DNA of 64,000 nt. Origin: Gordonia polyisoprenivorans. GTDB lineage: Bacteria > Actinomycetota > Actinomycetes > Mycobacteriales > Mycobacteriaceae. Positions 47,408 through 59,044 of the stretch are shown piece by piece. Position 1 is the first letter of the stretch. Each line of letters begins with the position of its first letter. Under the pieces are notes generated by a model, which saw only the letters and a program-made list of their open reading frames with translations, did not search any database and was not told where the DNA came from. Made by a program: the position numbers and the translations under genes. The stretch covers positions 3,596,001 to 3,660,000 of the forward strand of contig NZ_CP072203.1 of NCBI RefSeq assembly GCF_017654315.1, given 5' to 3'.

Positions 47408-48686
47408 TGCTGGGCCCCAACAGTTCACAGACCGTCAGCGCCAGGGCGAGATCGAGCCGATCGCGATGTTCTGGTACTGCGGCCAGCGCTTTGCCGACGC
47501 GGTACTTGACCGTGTTGCGATGCAGGTTGAGGCGGGTCGCGGTGTGCAGATGACTCTCTCGGGTCGCGTAGAACACCGAGAGTGTCTCGCGCAGCGTCGC
47601 CGCCGTGGGTGAGTCGTCGGCGAGACCACCGAGCATCTCCCGCACCCAGGCCGCGGCGGCGGGGAGATCCTGCGCGAGCAGCGAGGCGATGGCGACCCCG
47701 CGATCGGCGAACCCCACGACCGATCCGGTGCCACTACCGGGCATGATCGCCACCGCATAGGCTCCGCGAGCCTGCTCATGACTGCGTCGGAATCCGTCGA
47801 CGCCCTCACCGACCAGACCGAATGCGCCCCGCAGTCCGGGCGGCAGGTCGATCTCTCCGACCGGACGCTCAGCCGACACCGTGCGTAGCGGTATCCAGGC
47901 CCAGATCGTCGAACGGTCCACGGCCGTGAGAATTGGCGGCCCGTCGGCACGCTGCCGAACCGCGAGTTCCTCGGCGCCGCGATGCAGGCGCCGCAGATCC
48001 ACACCGTCGTCGTCGGACCAGATGATCGCAGCAAGATGCGCGCGGTCCAACCGGTATCTGGTCTGCTCGGTGAATGTGCGGCCGTCGGTGTCGGTGCCGT
48101 CGAGCACCCGACGAATCGCGGTCGAGGACAGCGTGGCGTCGGCGCCGAGCCAGCGACGGCGTTCGTCCTCGTACGCCTGGAACACATAAAGGGTGATCCA
48201 GTCGATGTACCCGAACATGACCCCGGAGATGTGTCGGGTGACCGCCATGGCCCGGTCCGCGTCCAGGCCCAGCTCGCCGATCATCTGATAGCACAACAAC
48301 ATCACCTCGTTCTGACCCAGGTGATAGGCGCGCACAAGAGAATTCGACGGAACGTCGCGTTGAGCGAGGCGCAGTGCGTACTCGACCGCGGCGGTCGTCG
48401 GCTGCAGGTGATCGACCGGGATGTCGTTGGCGAGAACGTGGATGATCGTCGAGACGTTGCCGTGCACACTTGCCTCAAGCATCTCGACGAGCTTCGGATC
48501 CGCATCCAGATGGTCGATCTCGCGGGCAATCTTGACGCTCAGGTCCGCGACGATGGTGGCCTCTTGCGCACGAAGCCGGCGAGCGATCGCCGTGACCACC
48601 TCCTGCAATTCGGCATCGGCAGTCGCGGGCATGCGGGCCAACCGGGCGCGCGCCCGCGCCCCTCGATCACCATCGGCCTCGGTCAC
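47388..48686 (-). CDS. PucR/CdaR-family transcriptional regulator
   Basis: A 432-residue regulator. The N-terminal RsbRD-like helical domain (about 20-180) is followed by a GGDEF-related middle region. The C-terminal PucR helix-turn-helix (LRETLSVFYATRESHLHTATRLNLHRNTVKYRV in outline, about 350-420) closes the protein. Such proteins are usually activators of nearby catabolic or lipid genes. The GTG at 48686 overlaps the stop of the upstream oxidoreductase gene by 4 nt. It is therefore the last gene of the DUF3556-oxidoreductase-PucR operon. Confidence 0.87.
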   Translation of the reverse strand: MTEADGDRGARARARLARMPATADAELQEVVTAIARRLRAQEATIVADLSVKIAREIDHLDADPKLVEMLEASVHGNVSTIIHVLANDIPVDHLQPTTAAVEYALRLAQRDVPSNSLVRAYHLGQNEVMLLCYQMIGELGLDADRAMAVTRHISGVMFGYIDWITLYVFQAYEDERRRWLGADATLSSTAIRRVLDGTDTDGRTFTEQTRYRLDRAHLAAIIWSDDDGVDLRRLHRGAEELAVRQRADGPPILTAVDRSTIWAWIPLRTVSAERPVGEIDLPPGLRGAFGLVGEGVDGFRRSHEQARGAYAVAIMPGSGTGSVVGFADRGVAIASLLAQDLPAAAAWVREMLGGLADDSPTAATLRETLSVFYATRESHLHTATRLNLHRNTVKYRVGKALAAVPEHRDRLDLALALTVCELLGPSIISGPA

Positions 48687-50104
48687 CGGCGCCCCCGCAA
48701 CGATGCCAAGGCCGCCGACGCCGCGTGATAACCGCACAATCCGTGCACGCCCGCACCGGGCGGCGTCGACTGGGAACACAGATAGACGCCATCGACGCCG
48801 AGCGCATACGGGTTGGCCGACAGTCGTGGGCGCGCCAGCATCTGCAGCCCGTCATTGGCTCCGCCGATGATGTCCCCGAGAGCGAAATTGGAGTTATAGG
48901 ACTGCAATTGACGGGTACCGGTACTACGCACGGTGACGATCCGATCGCGGAATCCCGGGGCGAAACGTTCGATCTGGGCGGTCACCGCGTCGGTGGCGTC
49001 GCCGTCGTATCCGCGGGGTACGTGGGCGTAGGCGTAGATCGGATTGAGTCCGCCACGGCTCCGCGATCGATCGGCGAGATACTGCTGCCCGAGCAGGACA
49101 AAGGGCCTGTCCGCCATGATCCCGGCGGCCCGCTGCCGCTCGGTGTGCCACACCTCGGAGGCATCACCACCGAGATGAACGGTGCCCGCGCGTCCACAGT
49201 CGGGAGTGGTCCAGGGGATGTCGCCGTCGATGGCGTAGTCGACCTTGAACGCCGACGACCCGACGCGGTAGCGCGCCAGCGCGCGTCTCACCCTGCCCGG
49301 CATCTGGTCACCATAGATCGAGAGCGCCTGCGCGGGTGAGAGATCCAGCAAGACCAGATCGGCCGGCGGGATGTCGGAGCGCGCCGAGACCAGTGTGCCG
49401 GTCTCGATCTTGCCGCCGTGGTCACCGATCGCGGTGGCCGCGGCGGCGACGATCGCACCGGACCCCCCGCGGGCGACCGGCCAACCGTGACGATGTCCGC
49501 TCGCCGCGATCATCATGCCCAGCGATGCGGTGAGCGGCCGGTCGAGCCGGGTGAATGCATGCGCGGCGATACCGGCGAACAACGCCCGACCACGATCGGT
49601 ACGAAACCAGCGGGCCATCACGGTCGCGGGCAGTACCGCACGTGGCCCGAATGCCGCCAGCCGCAACGGATGCCGCGGCAGATGCACGATCGGACGAAGG
49701 AGGTCCTCGCCCAGCTCGTCGAAGCCGCGCGCGAGGTCACCGAGGGCCAGACGCCAACGCCGACCGTCGGGGCCGAGTCCGTCGGCGGTCTGATCGATGC
49801 TGCGATACAGGAGTCCCGCGGTCCCGTCGTCGAGCGGATGGGCGCAGTCGATGTCCGGGAGGCACCAGGTCAAGCCGTAGGACTCCAGGCCGACGCTACG
49901 CCAGAACGGCGAGCCCATGGCCAGTGGGTGAAAGGCCGCACAGTGATCGTGGATGAGGCCGGGTTCGGTCAGCTCGCCCGACCGACTACCCCCGCCGACC
50001 TCGTCTGCGGCCTCGAGAACGGTGACCTCGACGCCGTTGCGCGCGAGATGCAGGGCGGCGGCGAGCCCGTTGGGCCCGCCGCCGACGACGACGGCAGTCG
50101 TCAC
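48683..50104 (-). CDS. Phytoene-dehydrogenase-like FAD oxidoreductase
   Basis: A 473-residue flavoprotein. The dinucleotide-binding start AVVVGGGPNGLAAALHLARNG and EAADEVGGGSRSGE are those of the CrtI/amine-oxidase superfamily. QSTPPGAGVHGLCGYHAA near the C-terminus matches the CrtI end. Such enzymes desaturate or isomerise polyprenoids or oxidise retinoid-like substrates. No carotenoid synthase is nearby, so the substrate is open. ATG overlaps the stop of the DUF3556 gene (ATGA), and the end overlaps the PucR gene. Confidence 0.88.
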   Translation of the reverse strand: MTTAVVVGGGPNGLAAALHLARNGVEVTVLEAADEVGGGSRSGELTEPGLIHDHCAAFHPLAMGSPFWRSVGLESYGLTWCLPDIDCAHPLDDGTAGLLYRSIDQTADGLGPDGRRWRLALGDLARGFDELGEDLLRPIVHLPRHPLRLAAFGPRAVLPATVMARWFRTDRGRALFAGIAAHAFTRLDRPLTASLGMMIAASGHRHGWPVARGGSGAIVAAAATAIGDHGGKIETGTLVSARSDIPPADLVLLDLSPAQALSIYGDQMPGRVRRALARYRVGSSAFKVDYAIDGDIPWTTPDCGRAGTVHLGGDASEVWHTERQRAAGIMADRPFVLLGQQYLADRSRSRGGLNPIYAYAHVPRGYDGDATDAVTAQIERFAPGFRDRIVTVRSTGTRQLQSYNSNFALGDIIGGANDGLQMLARPRLSANPYALGVDGVYLCSQSTPPGAGVHGLCGYHAASAALASLRGRR

Positions 50105-51939
50105 GGTTGCACCTGCCGCGAGGGTGTCGAGCGCATCCGGGGTTCGGTCACGATCTCAGGATCGGTGAGCGCGCGGCGGGCGTCAATGTCGAGCGTCCAG
50201 TCGACCTGCACCGGGATCGGCCCATTGGGCAACCACGGCTGCTCGGCGACCGCGTCGGCGACCCGGTAGGTGCCCGTCTCGATGACGCCGAGTGCAGCGT
50301 CGATCACCTTGTAGCGCTGGGTGCCCTTGTGGATGGGCTGCGACTCGATCCAGGCGATCGTGAACTCACCGGGCGCGAAGTCACACCGGCGCTGCAGGGC
50401 CGCGATCATCTTCTCGTCGTGCAGGTGTCCGTCACCGAAGTTGAAGGCCACCAGCGAATTACACGAGAACTCGGCCTCTCGCAGAGTGTAGGTGTCGATG
50501 TCGTCGCCGAGGTGACGCATCATGAGCGAGAACAGCGCACGCCCCTGACTGTGCAGGGAACGCCACGCCATCATCTGGTGCATGACGACGTCGGCGACCT
50601 CCGGTGGATACGACGCGAGCAGCTGGGTCCTGGTGTTCTTCGAGGAGCGGACCACGCACCGGTCGAGTTTGTCCTCGGCGCCCGGGGCGAAGGCCCACGT
50701 TGCCGACGCCCAGTTCCCGGCGTACTGCCGCATCGACGGCAGGAACGACACGAGGTCCGGACGGAGATTGCCCAGCACCGGGAAGAAGCACAGCGCTGCG
50801 GCGATCAGGGCGAGCACCCACGGCATGGTGGTGTCGGCCAGCGCGAAGCCGTCCCACGTGGGGTGTCCCCAGAACAAGAAGATCGACGCGTAGGCGAACA
50901 GGATGTTCCATTCCAGCGGGACCGCGAGGGGGAAGGTGGAGAAGATGAACAGGTGGAAGCAGACCATCAGCACCACGCCCGCCAGCGTGAGCCACTTGTT
51001 GGTGGAGAACAGCAGCACCAACGGGGTCACGATCTCGACGATGGTGCCCAGGACGTGCCCGACCCCCGAGGCGAGTCGCGACGGTCGCATGTCGTGCGGG
51101 AAGTCGCGGTAGTGGGCGCGTTTGATCGACCGGAACGGCAGCCAGGGGGTGTTGGACAGCATCGGCGGAATGACCATCGAGAAGTGATGTCCCAGTTTGG
51201 AAATGCCGGCACCAACCCAGACGGAGACGATCAGGAGCTTGAGCGCCAGGATCATGTCCACGTAGGGCAGGAAGGCGAAGAACACCAGTGCCGGCAGGTA
51301 CTGCTCGGACCGTGCCGCGATGAAGATCACCTTGTCGCGCAACCCGATGACCACGAAGAGCGCGATCAGCGGGTAGAGGACCACCGGATTCACCACGCCG
51401 TGATCACCGGCGACGACCGAGTTCATCGACGATGACGAAACGCCCGGGAGTGCCAGTGCGACAATGATGTTGATCAGGATTGCCGCGTAGATCACGACAT
51501 CGGCGACAGTTCGGGAATCACCTCTGGTGAACGGTACGCGTCCCGGCCACGGTGGCAGGCGGATCGTCTCCGGCCGTAACCAGAACAGGAACCCGCCGGT
51601 CATCGGCTTGAAATGGCCGGCCAGCGGACCCCACGACCCGCCGAGCCCGAGGGTTTCGAGCAGGACGGTCCACAGGACCACCTTTTGATACACGATCAGT
51701 TCGTTCCACCAGGAGCCGACGTCGACAACGTTGAATCCCGAACTGAGCGTTGCGATACACAGTCCCGCAACGATATACAGCACGCCGACCTTGAGCAGGT
51801 AGATCGTGTGCACCATCTTGGGCGTGCCGAAGCCGTATTCGGCCCAGTGCGCGCCGAGAACGCGCAGCCGGTCGAGAAACGGTCTGTCCAGAAAGGTCTC
51901 CGGTTCCACGGGCGGGAAATCCGGGGTGGTGAATCCCAT
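50101..51939 (-). CDS. DUF3556 family polytopic membrane protein
   Basis: A 612-residue integral membrane protein with about eight hydrophobic segments between residues 43 and 420. A soluble C-terminal region of about 170 residues follows. The N-terminus MGFTTPDFPPVEPETFLDRPF is characteristic of the actinobacterial DUF3556 group. The membrane part resembles HTTM (vitamin-K-carboxylase-related) proteins in style. No function is known. It is the first gene of the operon with the oxidoreductase and PucR regulator. AAGGAGT lies just upstream of the ATG. Confidence 0.85.
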   Translation of the reverse strand: MGFTTPDFPPVEPETFLDRPFLDRLRVLGAHWAEYGFGTPKMVHTIYLLKVGVLYIVAGLCIATLSSGFNVVDVGSWWNELIVYQKVVLWTVLLETLGLGGSWGPLAGHFKPMTGGFLFWLRPETIRLPPWPGRVPFTRGDSRTVADVVIYAAILINIIVALALPGVSSSSMNSVVAGDHGVVNPVVLYPLIALFVVIGLRDKVIFIAARSEQYLPALVFFAFLPYVDMILALKLLIVSVWVGAGISKLGHHFSMVIPPMLSNTPWLPFRSIKRAHYRDFPHDMRPSRLASGVGHVLGTIVEIVTPLVLLFSTNKWLTLAGVVLMVCFHLFIFSTFPLAVPLEWNILFAYASIFLFWGHPTWDGFALADTTMPWVLALIAAALCFFPVLGNLRPDLVSFLPSMRQYAGNWASATWAFAPGAEDKLDRCVVRSSKNTRTQLLASYPPEVADVVMHQMMAWRSLHSQGRALFSLMMRHLGDDIDTYTLREAEFSCNSLVAFNFGDGHLHDEKMIAALQRRCDFAPGEFTIAWIESQPIHKGTQRYKVIDAALGVIETGTYRVADAVAEQPWLPNGPIPVQVDWTLDIDARRALTDPEIVTEPRMRSTPSRQVQP

Positions 51940-52065
51940 GGGTACTCCTTCGGGGTGAGGCGGAATTGATGGGTGGTTTCGGGGTGCGGACGCGTTCGGC
52001 CGACCCGACGCCGTCGTGCGCGGCCGGTTCGGGGGGGAGGAGGGAGAACGCGATCGGGGGCGGTT

Positions 52066-53538
52066 CTACAGCACCGTCGGCGTTGCGAATTGTCGACGGA
52101 GAGCGGGTTTGTCGATCTTGCCCACCGGGTTTCGGGGGAGGGCCTCGACGACGTGGATCGACTCGGGGATCTTGGCCTTGGTCAGCAGCGACCCGAGGTG
52201 CCGGGTGAGGGCGTCGGCGTCGGCGGGGTGATCGGGGTAGGGGACGACGAACGCGATCGGGATCTCTCCGTACACCGGATGGGGTGCACCGACGACAGCA
52301 CTCTCGAGGACTCCCGGATGGGTGGCGAGGGCGTTCTCGATTTCCTTGGGATACAGGTTTTCTCCGCCGCGAATGATCATGTCCTTGATGCGGTCGACGA
52401 GTGTCAGGTAGCCGTCGGCATCGAGACGGCCGACGTCGCCGGTGTGCAGCCTGCCGTCGATGACGGTGTTCGTGGTGGCCTCGGGACGATGGAGATAGCC
52501 GCGCATCACGTTGGGTCCGGTGATGACCACCTCACCGACGGCACCGGTGGGTAGGTCGGCACCGTCGGGTCCGACCACATGGATGCGCTGGCCCTCGATG
52601 GCCGGCCCAACGGTGCCGAGCTTGCGAATCCCGTGACGCGGGTTGCACGTCGACGCGCATGTGCCCTCGGTGAGTCCGTAACCCTCGAGAATCGGGATCC
52701 GCAGACTGTTCTCGACGCGATCGAGGAGTTCGGCGGAAATCGGTGCGGCGCCACAGATCGCGAAGCGCAGGGAGTCGAGCGCCTGCGCCCGGCGCTCGAG
52801 GTCGGGGTGGGAGACCAGCAGGGCATAGATGGTCGGCACGGCCGAGAAGTAGGTGGGTCGTAGACGTTCGACGTCGTCGAAGAACCTCGAGACCGAGAAC
52901 CGTCCGGTGATGCTGAGTCGTCCGCCGGCCAGGACCGGCGCCAAGAAGCTCACACAGATCGCATTCACGTGGAACAGCGGCAGGATCAGTAGTGCGTGAT
53001 CGTCGGCGCCGAGCTCGAGATGGTGTGCCATCGCCGTCGCCATGTAGTGCAGGTTCGCGTGGGACAGCCGAACCCCCTTGGGACGTCCCGTCGATCCGGA
53101 GGTGTAGATCAGCAGGGCATCGTCGGCGTCGGCGGCCTCGTTCGGTGCCCGCCACCCCGAGGTGGGAGCCGGAGGCAGGTCGTCGACGTGGAGCACTCTC
53201 CGGTCGGCCCGCAGATCCGCGACGTCGGACACGACGACCACCGCGTCGGAATCGTCGAGCTGATAGCGCATCTCGTCGGCGGTGAAGGTCGGGTTGACCG
53301 GGGTCGCCACCGCGCGCAGGCGCCACGCGGCCATCAGGACGACGAGCAGTTCGGCACGGTTCGGCAGGACGGTCGCCACGACGTCACCACCCGTGACGCC
53401 GAGTCGCTGCAGCGCCTGTGCGCACGCGTCGACCCGGTCGGCGAAGTCGCGATAACTGAGTTCGACGGTGTCATCGGCGACGCACGGGGCGTCGCCGCGA
53501 TCTCGGAGATCCCAGGCGAAGAACGAGGAGCTGGTCAC
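52066..53538 (-). CDS. AMP-forming acyl-CoA synthetase
   Basis: A 490-residue ANL-superfamily ligase that activates a carboxylic acid as acyl-AMP and transfers it to CoA. Motifs: YTSGSTGRPKG at 145-155, YGLTEGTC, LHTGDVG, the hinge DRIKDMIIRGGENLYPKEIE and the catalytic Lys474 in NPVGKIDK. The chain preference cannot be read. It is upstream of, and co-oriented with, the DUF3556 operon, separated by 126 nt. GTGTC/GACAC arms around 53560-53579 may be an operator. Confidence 0.9.
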   Translation of the reverse strand: MTSSSFFAWDLRDRGDAPCVADDTVELSYRDFADRVDACAQALQRLGVTGGDVVATVLPNRAELLVVLMAAWRLRAVATPVNPTFTADEMRYQLDDSDAVVVVSDVADLRADRRVLHVDDLPPAPTSGWRAPNEAADADDALLIYTSGSTGRPKGVRLSHANLHYMATAMAHHLELGADDHALLILPLFHVNAICVSFLAPVLAGGRLSITGRFSVSRFFDDVERLRPTYFSAVPTIYALLVSHPDLERRAQALDSLRFAICGAAPISAELLDRVENSLRIPILEGYGLTEGTCASTCNPRHGIRKLGTVGPAIEGQRIHVVGPDGADLPTGAVGEVVITGPNVMRGYLHRPEATTNTVIDGRLHTGDVGRLDADGYLTLVDRIKDMIIRGGENLYPKEIENALATHPGVLESAVVGAPHPVYGEIPIAFVVPYPDHPADADALTRHLGSLLTKAKIPESIHVVEALPRNPVGKIDKPALRRQFATPTVL

Positions 53539-53701
53539 TGGTGCATACCCTTTCGCCGTGTCTGTGACTTATGACACTAGAACGGGAAGATGTGATGTGA
53601 AACGGTCCCGCAAGCCAGAGTTCGGCGATGCCTTTGTGCGCGGAGGACAACCTCGAGGGGACGGCTCCCGGAAGAACGCTCGTGGTTGCGCGAGGAGCAG
53701 G

Positions 53702-54409
53702 TCAGTTGTGAGAAACCTTGGTACCGAACAAGACCGCGGCGTCGGTGGTGGCGACGCTGACCAGCGAGCGACGACCCGCGAGATACCCGAGCGGTCCGTC
53801 GGGGGCAAAGGTCCACCGCGTCCGCGCGGTGCGCAGCCGGGCGACGATCCGGTTGGTCGACCACGAGGTACGACCCTCGAGCACCTGAGCGGTGGGTAAC
53901 GGGATCTGATGCGATCCGGGAAGCAGGCGCGGCCCGAGCTGCGCCTCGAGGCTGGCGACATAGCGGCCGTCCGCGGTCATCGCGGTGGTGATCCGGCGCC
54001 CGGATCGTTCACGGGTGAGTTCGCCGAGGTGCTTGGGGATTCCCCAGAGCTCACGTCCACCCGTGCGTGAGTTCGGGCTGGTCACCCAGATGTCGGGAAT
54101 GCTGACCCGGACACCGTGGCGCACCGACACCACCGGATAGGTCGTGAGCAGTTCTTCGTATTGCAGGACCCCGCCCTCGGTGTAGTGCAGGACGGCGGCG
54201 ACGACGAGAACCTTGCCCGCCACCGTCAGCAGGCGGGCTCCGGAGGGTATGACCCCGAACGCCTCGGCCGGTAGGTCGGCGCGCGGGACGACGAACGCCG
54301 ACATGAGAGCGTCACCACCGAGATACCACGGTTCGGGCGGGTAACTCACCCCGTCGGCGCCGACATGCCACGCCCGATCGATGCTGACCGGAATCCTGGT
54401 GGTCGTCAT
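53702..54409 (-). CDS. Acetoacetate decarboxylase family protein
   Basis: A 235-residue ADC-fold protein. YEELLTTYPVVSVRHGVRVSIPDIWVTS and GRELWGIPKHLGEL carry the segment where true decarboxylases have the Schiff-base Lys; here GIPK keeps a lysine. Many actinobacterial members act on other beta-keto or enol substrates. It lies 163 nt upstream of the acyl-CoA synthetase on the same strand and is divergent from the MaoC gene. Confidence 0.8.
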   Translation of the reverse strand: MTTTRIPVSIDRAWHVGADGVSYPPEPWYLGGDALMSAFVVPRADLPAEAFGVIPSGARLLTVAGKVLVVAAVLHYTEGGVLQYEELLTTYPVVSVRHGVRVSIPDIWVTSPNSRTGGRELWGIPKHLGELTRERSGRRITTAMTADGRYVASLEAQLGPRLLPGSHQIPLPTAQVLEGRTSWSTNRIVARLRTARTRWTFAPDGPLGYLAGRRSLVSVATTDAAVLFGTKVSHN

Positions 54410-54485
54410 CAGTTGTTACCCCCTGGCCGATGGTCGGGTCACGCCGCAGCGCAACACCCTGATGGGACGAACCTACCGATACGTC

Positions 54486-54632
54486 TCAGCCATGTGCACG
54501 GCGGGAGGCCCCACCACAAGAGGGGAGTCCACCACAACAAGAGACTCCGACCGAGAATGCCGGGTCGGGGGTCTGGCACTCTCGGTCGGAGTCATAGGTG
54601 AGATCGTCGAGGGTGGCGATCGCGTTACACAT
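54486..54632 (-). other. Possible 48-residue Cys-rich peptide ORF overlapping a strong hairpin
   Basis: From an ATG at 54632 the minus strand encodes MCNAIATLDDLTYDSDREC at the start and SCCGGLPSCGG near the C-terminus. No clear ribosome-binding site is present. The frame spans both arms of the 54543-54593 hairpin. It may be a peptide, a non-coding RNA read by chance, or meaningless. No RiPP-modifying enzyme is visible nearby. Confidence 0.2.
54543..54593. repeat. 19-bp-stem inverted repeat between divergent genes
   Basis: GACTCCGACCGAGAATGCC (54543-54561) pairs with 54575-54593 with one mismatch, around a 13-nt loop. On the minus strand the stem is followed by TCTCTTGTTGTGG, which is moderately T-rich. 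It resembles a terminator, yet the flanking genes (at 54409 minus and 54708 plus) diverge. It is either the terminator of an unrecognised small RNA or lost gene, or a regulatory structure. Confidence 0.7.
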
Positions 54633-54707
54633 CGTCGAAAAGAATTTCACCGACGGCCGAGCCCGCCCGCCACCACACCGCCCGACACCCGAGGAGCACC
54701 CCCAGCG

Positions 54708-55160
54708 ATGACCGATCCCACCGTGTACGCCGACGACCTCCAGCCTGGTCAGTGCCAGGATCTTGGCGCTCATACGGTCACCGAGACCGAGCTCGTCGAC
54801 TTCGCATCGCAGTGGGATCCGCAGACGTTTCACATCGACAGGGCAGCCGCCGAGTCGGGCGCATTCGGTGGCCTGATCGCCAGCGGAATCCACAGTCTGG
54901 CGATCGCACAGCGCCTCGCCGTCAGCTCGGTCCTGCGTTCGTGGAGCGTGATCGCCGGGCGTCGGCTCCGGGAGATGGAGTTCCTGGCACCGGTCCGCCC
55001 CGGGGACACATTGTCCGGATCCATGCGGATCGAGTCCGTCGACCTCGACGCGCGCGGCCGTGGCCTGGTGACCTACACGACCGAACTGGTGAATCAGTCC
55101 GGGGTGGCGGTCCTGCGCTTCGACGCCGATGTCTACCTTCGGTCCCGGCCTGCTCGCTGA
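54708..55160 (+). CDS. MaoC-like (R)-enoyl-CoA hydratase/dehydratase family protein
   Basis: A 150-residue single hot-dog domain. VDFASQWDPQTFHIDRAAAES is the MaoC hydratase motif with the catalytic Asp and His, and FGGLIASGIHSLAIAQRL follows. EFLAPVRPGDTLSG is also typical. It should hydrate 2-enoyl-CoA intermediates of fatty or keto acids. The ATG at 54708 has GAGGAG 11 nt upstream. Its end lies 22 nt before the AraC gene. Confidence 0.88.
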   Translation: MTDPTVYADDLQPGQCQDLGAHTVTETELVDFASQWDPQTFHIDRAAAESGAFGGLIASGIHSLAIAQRLAVSSVLRSWSVIAGRRLREMEFLAPVRPGDTLSGSMRIESVDLDARGRGLVTYTTELVNQSGVAVLRFDADVYLRSRPAR

Positions 55161-55182
55161 GGAATATGCGAGGATCGTCCAT

Positions 55183-55626
55183 GTGACCGCGAAGCCAGAC
55201 CGCGATCGGCGGAGGGCAGACCTGCGCCGGCTCCGACAGGTGCGCGACCGGATCGACCGCGACCACGCCCAGCCCCTCGATGTGGAGGCACTCGCAAGCG
55301 GCGTCGCCATGTCGGCGGGACATCTGAGCCGAGAATTCAAGCGTGCGTATGGCGAATCGCCGTACTCCTACCTGATGACCCGGCGTATCGAACGCGCGAT
55401 GACCTTGCTGCGCCGGGGCGATCTGTCGGTCACCGACATCTGTTTCGCCGTGGGATGTTCGTCGCTGGGAACCTTCAGCACCCGCTTCGCCGAGCTCGTC
55501 GGTATGCCGCCCACCGAGTACCGACGTCGCGCCGCCGACGAGACCGTCGGCATTCCGACATGTCTGGCCACACAGGTCACCCGACCGGTCAGGAATCGAG
55601 AAGTCTCGCCGGCCGGGCGCGGCTAG
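55183..55626 (+). CDS. AraC-family transcriptional regulator (DNA-binding domain only)
   Basis: A 147-residue regulator made of the two AraC helix-turn-helices. The first is PLDVEALASGVAMSAGHLSREFKRAYGESPYSYL and the second SVTDICFAVGCSSLGTFSTRFAELVGMPPTEYRRR (shown in outline). There is no sensory domain. The GTG at 55183 avoids overlap with MaoC; the ATG at 55129 would overlap it by 32 nt. The VOC gene starts 10 nt after its stop, and AraC/VOC pairs are common in actinobacteria. Confidence 0.87.
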   Translation: MTAKPDRDRRRADLRRLRQVRDRIDRDHAQPLDVEALASGVAMSAGHLSREFKRAYGESPYSYLMTRRIERAMTLLRRGDLSVTDICFAVGCSSLGTFSTRFAELVGMPPTEYRRRAADETVGIPTCLATQVTRPVRNREVSPAGRG

Positions 55627-55629
55627 CGT
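55624..55629 (+). promoter_or_regulatory. Predicted -10 hexamer (TAGCGT) for leaderless VOC gene
   Basis: TAGCGT straddles the AraC stop codon and is followed by 7 nt and the ATG of the VOC gene. This suggests a private promoter. Confidence 0.35.
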
Positions 55630-55636
55630 TGTCGGC

Positions 55637-56050
55637 ATGGACATCACGATTCACTACACCTTTCTCCCGCAGACCGACCCCGACGCGGCGCTCGGGTTCT
55701 ATCGCGACACCCTCGGATTCGAGGTGCGCAACGACGTCGGCTACTCCGGCATGCGCTGGCTCACCGTGGGACCCCCGAACCAGCCACAGACCGCCGTCGT
55801 GCTCCACCCACCCGCCGTCGATCCCGGCATCACCGAACAGGAGCGTGAGACGATCCTCGATCTCATCGCCAAGGGCACCTATGGCGCGGCACTGACGTTG
55901 GCCACCGACGACCTCCAGGGACTGTTCGACAAACTCCAGGCTGCCGGTACCGAGGTCATCCAGGAACCGATGGATCAGCCGTACGGTGTGCGCGACTGCG
56001 CATTTCGGGACCCGACGGGCAACCTGCTGCGCATCAACCAGACGCCCTGA
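55637..56050 (+). CDS. VOC family protein (glyoxalase-like)
   Basis: A 137-residue single VOC domain: FLPQTDPDAALGFYRDTLGFEVRNDVGYSGMRWL at the start and YGVRDCAFRDPTGNLLRINQ at the end, where the Asp-Pro-Gly/Thr-Asn pattern is conserved. The usual first metal His is not obvious (IHYTFLP has one). It may bind or modify a small toxic compound. It lies between the AraC gene and a UvrA-like gene, which suggests a shared detoxification role. Confidence 0.85.
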   Translation: MDITIHYTFLPQTDPDAALGFYRDTLGFEVRNDVGYSGMRWLTVGPPNQPQTAVVLHPPAVDPGITEQERETILDLIAKGTYGAALTLATDDLQGLFDKLQAAGTEVIQEPMDQPYGVRDCAFRDPTGNLLRINQTP

Positions 56051-56118
56051 CACCCGGGCCACGTGACGCCCGAGACCTTGCCACCCCACCCGAGAAGCCC
56101 GACCGCAACGGAGAATCG

Positions 56119-58506
<2,388 letters not shown>

Positions 58507-58510
58507 CGGC

Positions 58511-59026
58511 TCAGCCGTCGGCAGAAACGATGACGATCGCGAAGACCAGCGTGTCCCCGGCGTTGATCCCGGCCGAGGGATTGCCGTCGGGGTAGCCGTC
58601 GGCGGGGGCGGTCGCCCCCGCGACGGGGGAGCCGACACGCTGGCCCGCGATCGCCTTGCTGAATCCCGGAACCACCTCGGCCAGTGAGAATTGCGCGGGC
58701 TGGCCGCGGGTGTAGCTGCTGTCGAACTGCAGTCCGGTGCGTCCGTCGACGCCGACGTAGTTGACGGTGACTTTGGCACCGTCACCAACGGTCTGGCCGT
58801 CACCACCGCTCAGCGTGTGCACCTGCGTCTCGGTGACCGCGAACGGGGTGGTCATCGACACCTGCGGGGCCGAGGTGTCGTTCTTCGCCGCGGTCACCGT
58901 GACCCGTCCGGTCGATCCGTTCAGCGACCAACTCGGCGGCCCGTCGTCGGACGAGGAGCTACATCCGGCCACCATCACCACGGTGAGAAGGGCGATCGAC
59001 GCGAGGACCCCTCGAAGCATGCGCAT
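58511..59026 (-). CDS. FKBP-type peptidyl-prolyl isomerase lipoprotein
   Basis: A 171-residue secreted lipoprotein: a signal peptide ending in the lipobox VAGC with Cys22, a Ser-rich linker, then an FKBP domain. [22 protein letters not shown] and [16 protein letters not shown] are typical. The last region is shortened, ending in [17 protein letters not shown], but looks complete. It assists folding of exported proteins. The ATG at 59026 is chosen; an upstream TTG is unlikely. It is convergent with the UvrA-like gene, with only 4 nt between. Confidence 0.9.
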   Translation of the reverse strand: MRMLRGVLASIALLTVVMVAGCSSSSDDGPPSWSLNGSTGRVTVTAAKNDTSAPQVSMTTPFAVTETQVHTLSGGDGQTVGDGAKVTVNYVGVDGRTGLQFDSSYTRGQPAQFSLAEVVPGFSKAIAGQRVGSPVAGATAPADGYPDGNPSAGINAGDTLVFAIVIVSADG

Positions 59027-59044
59027 GCCGCGCAACGCTACTAC

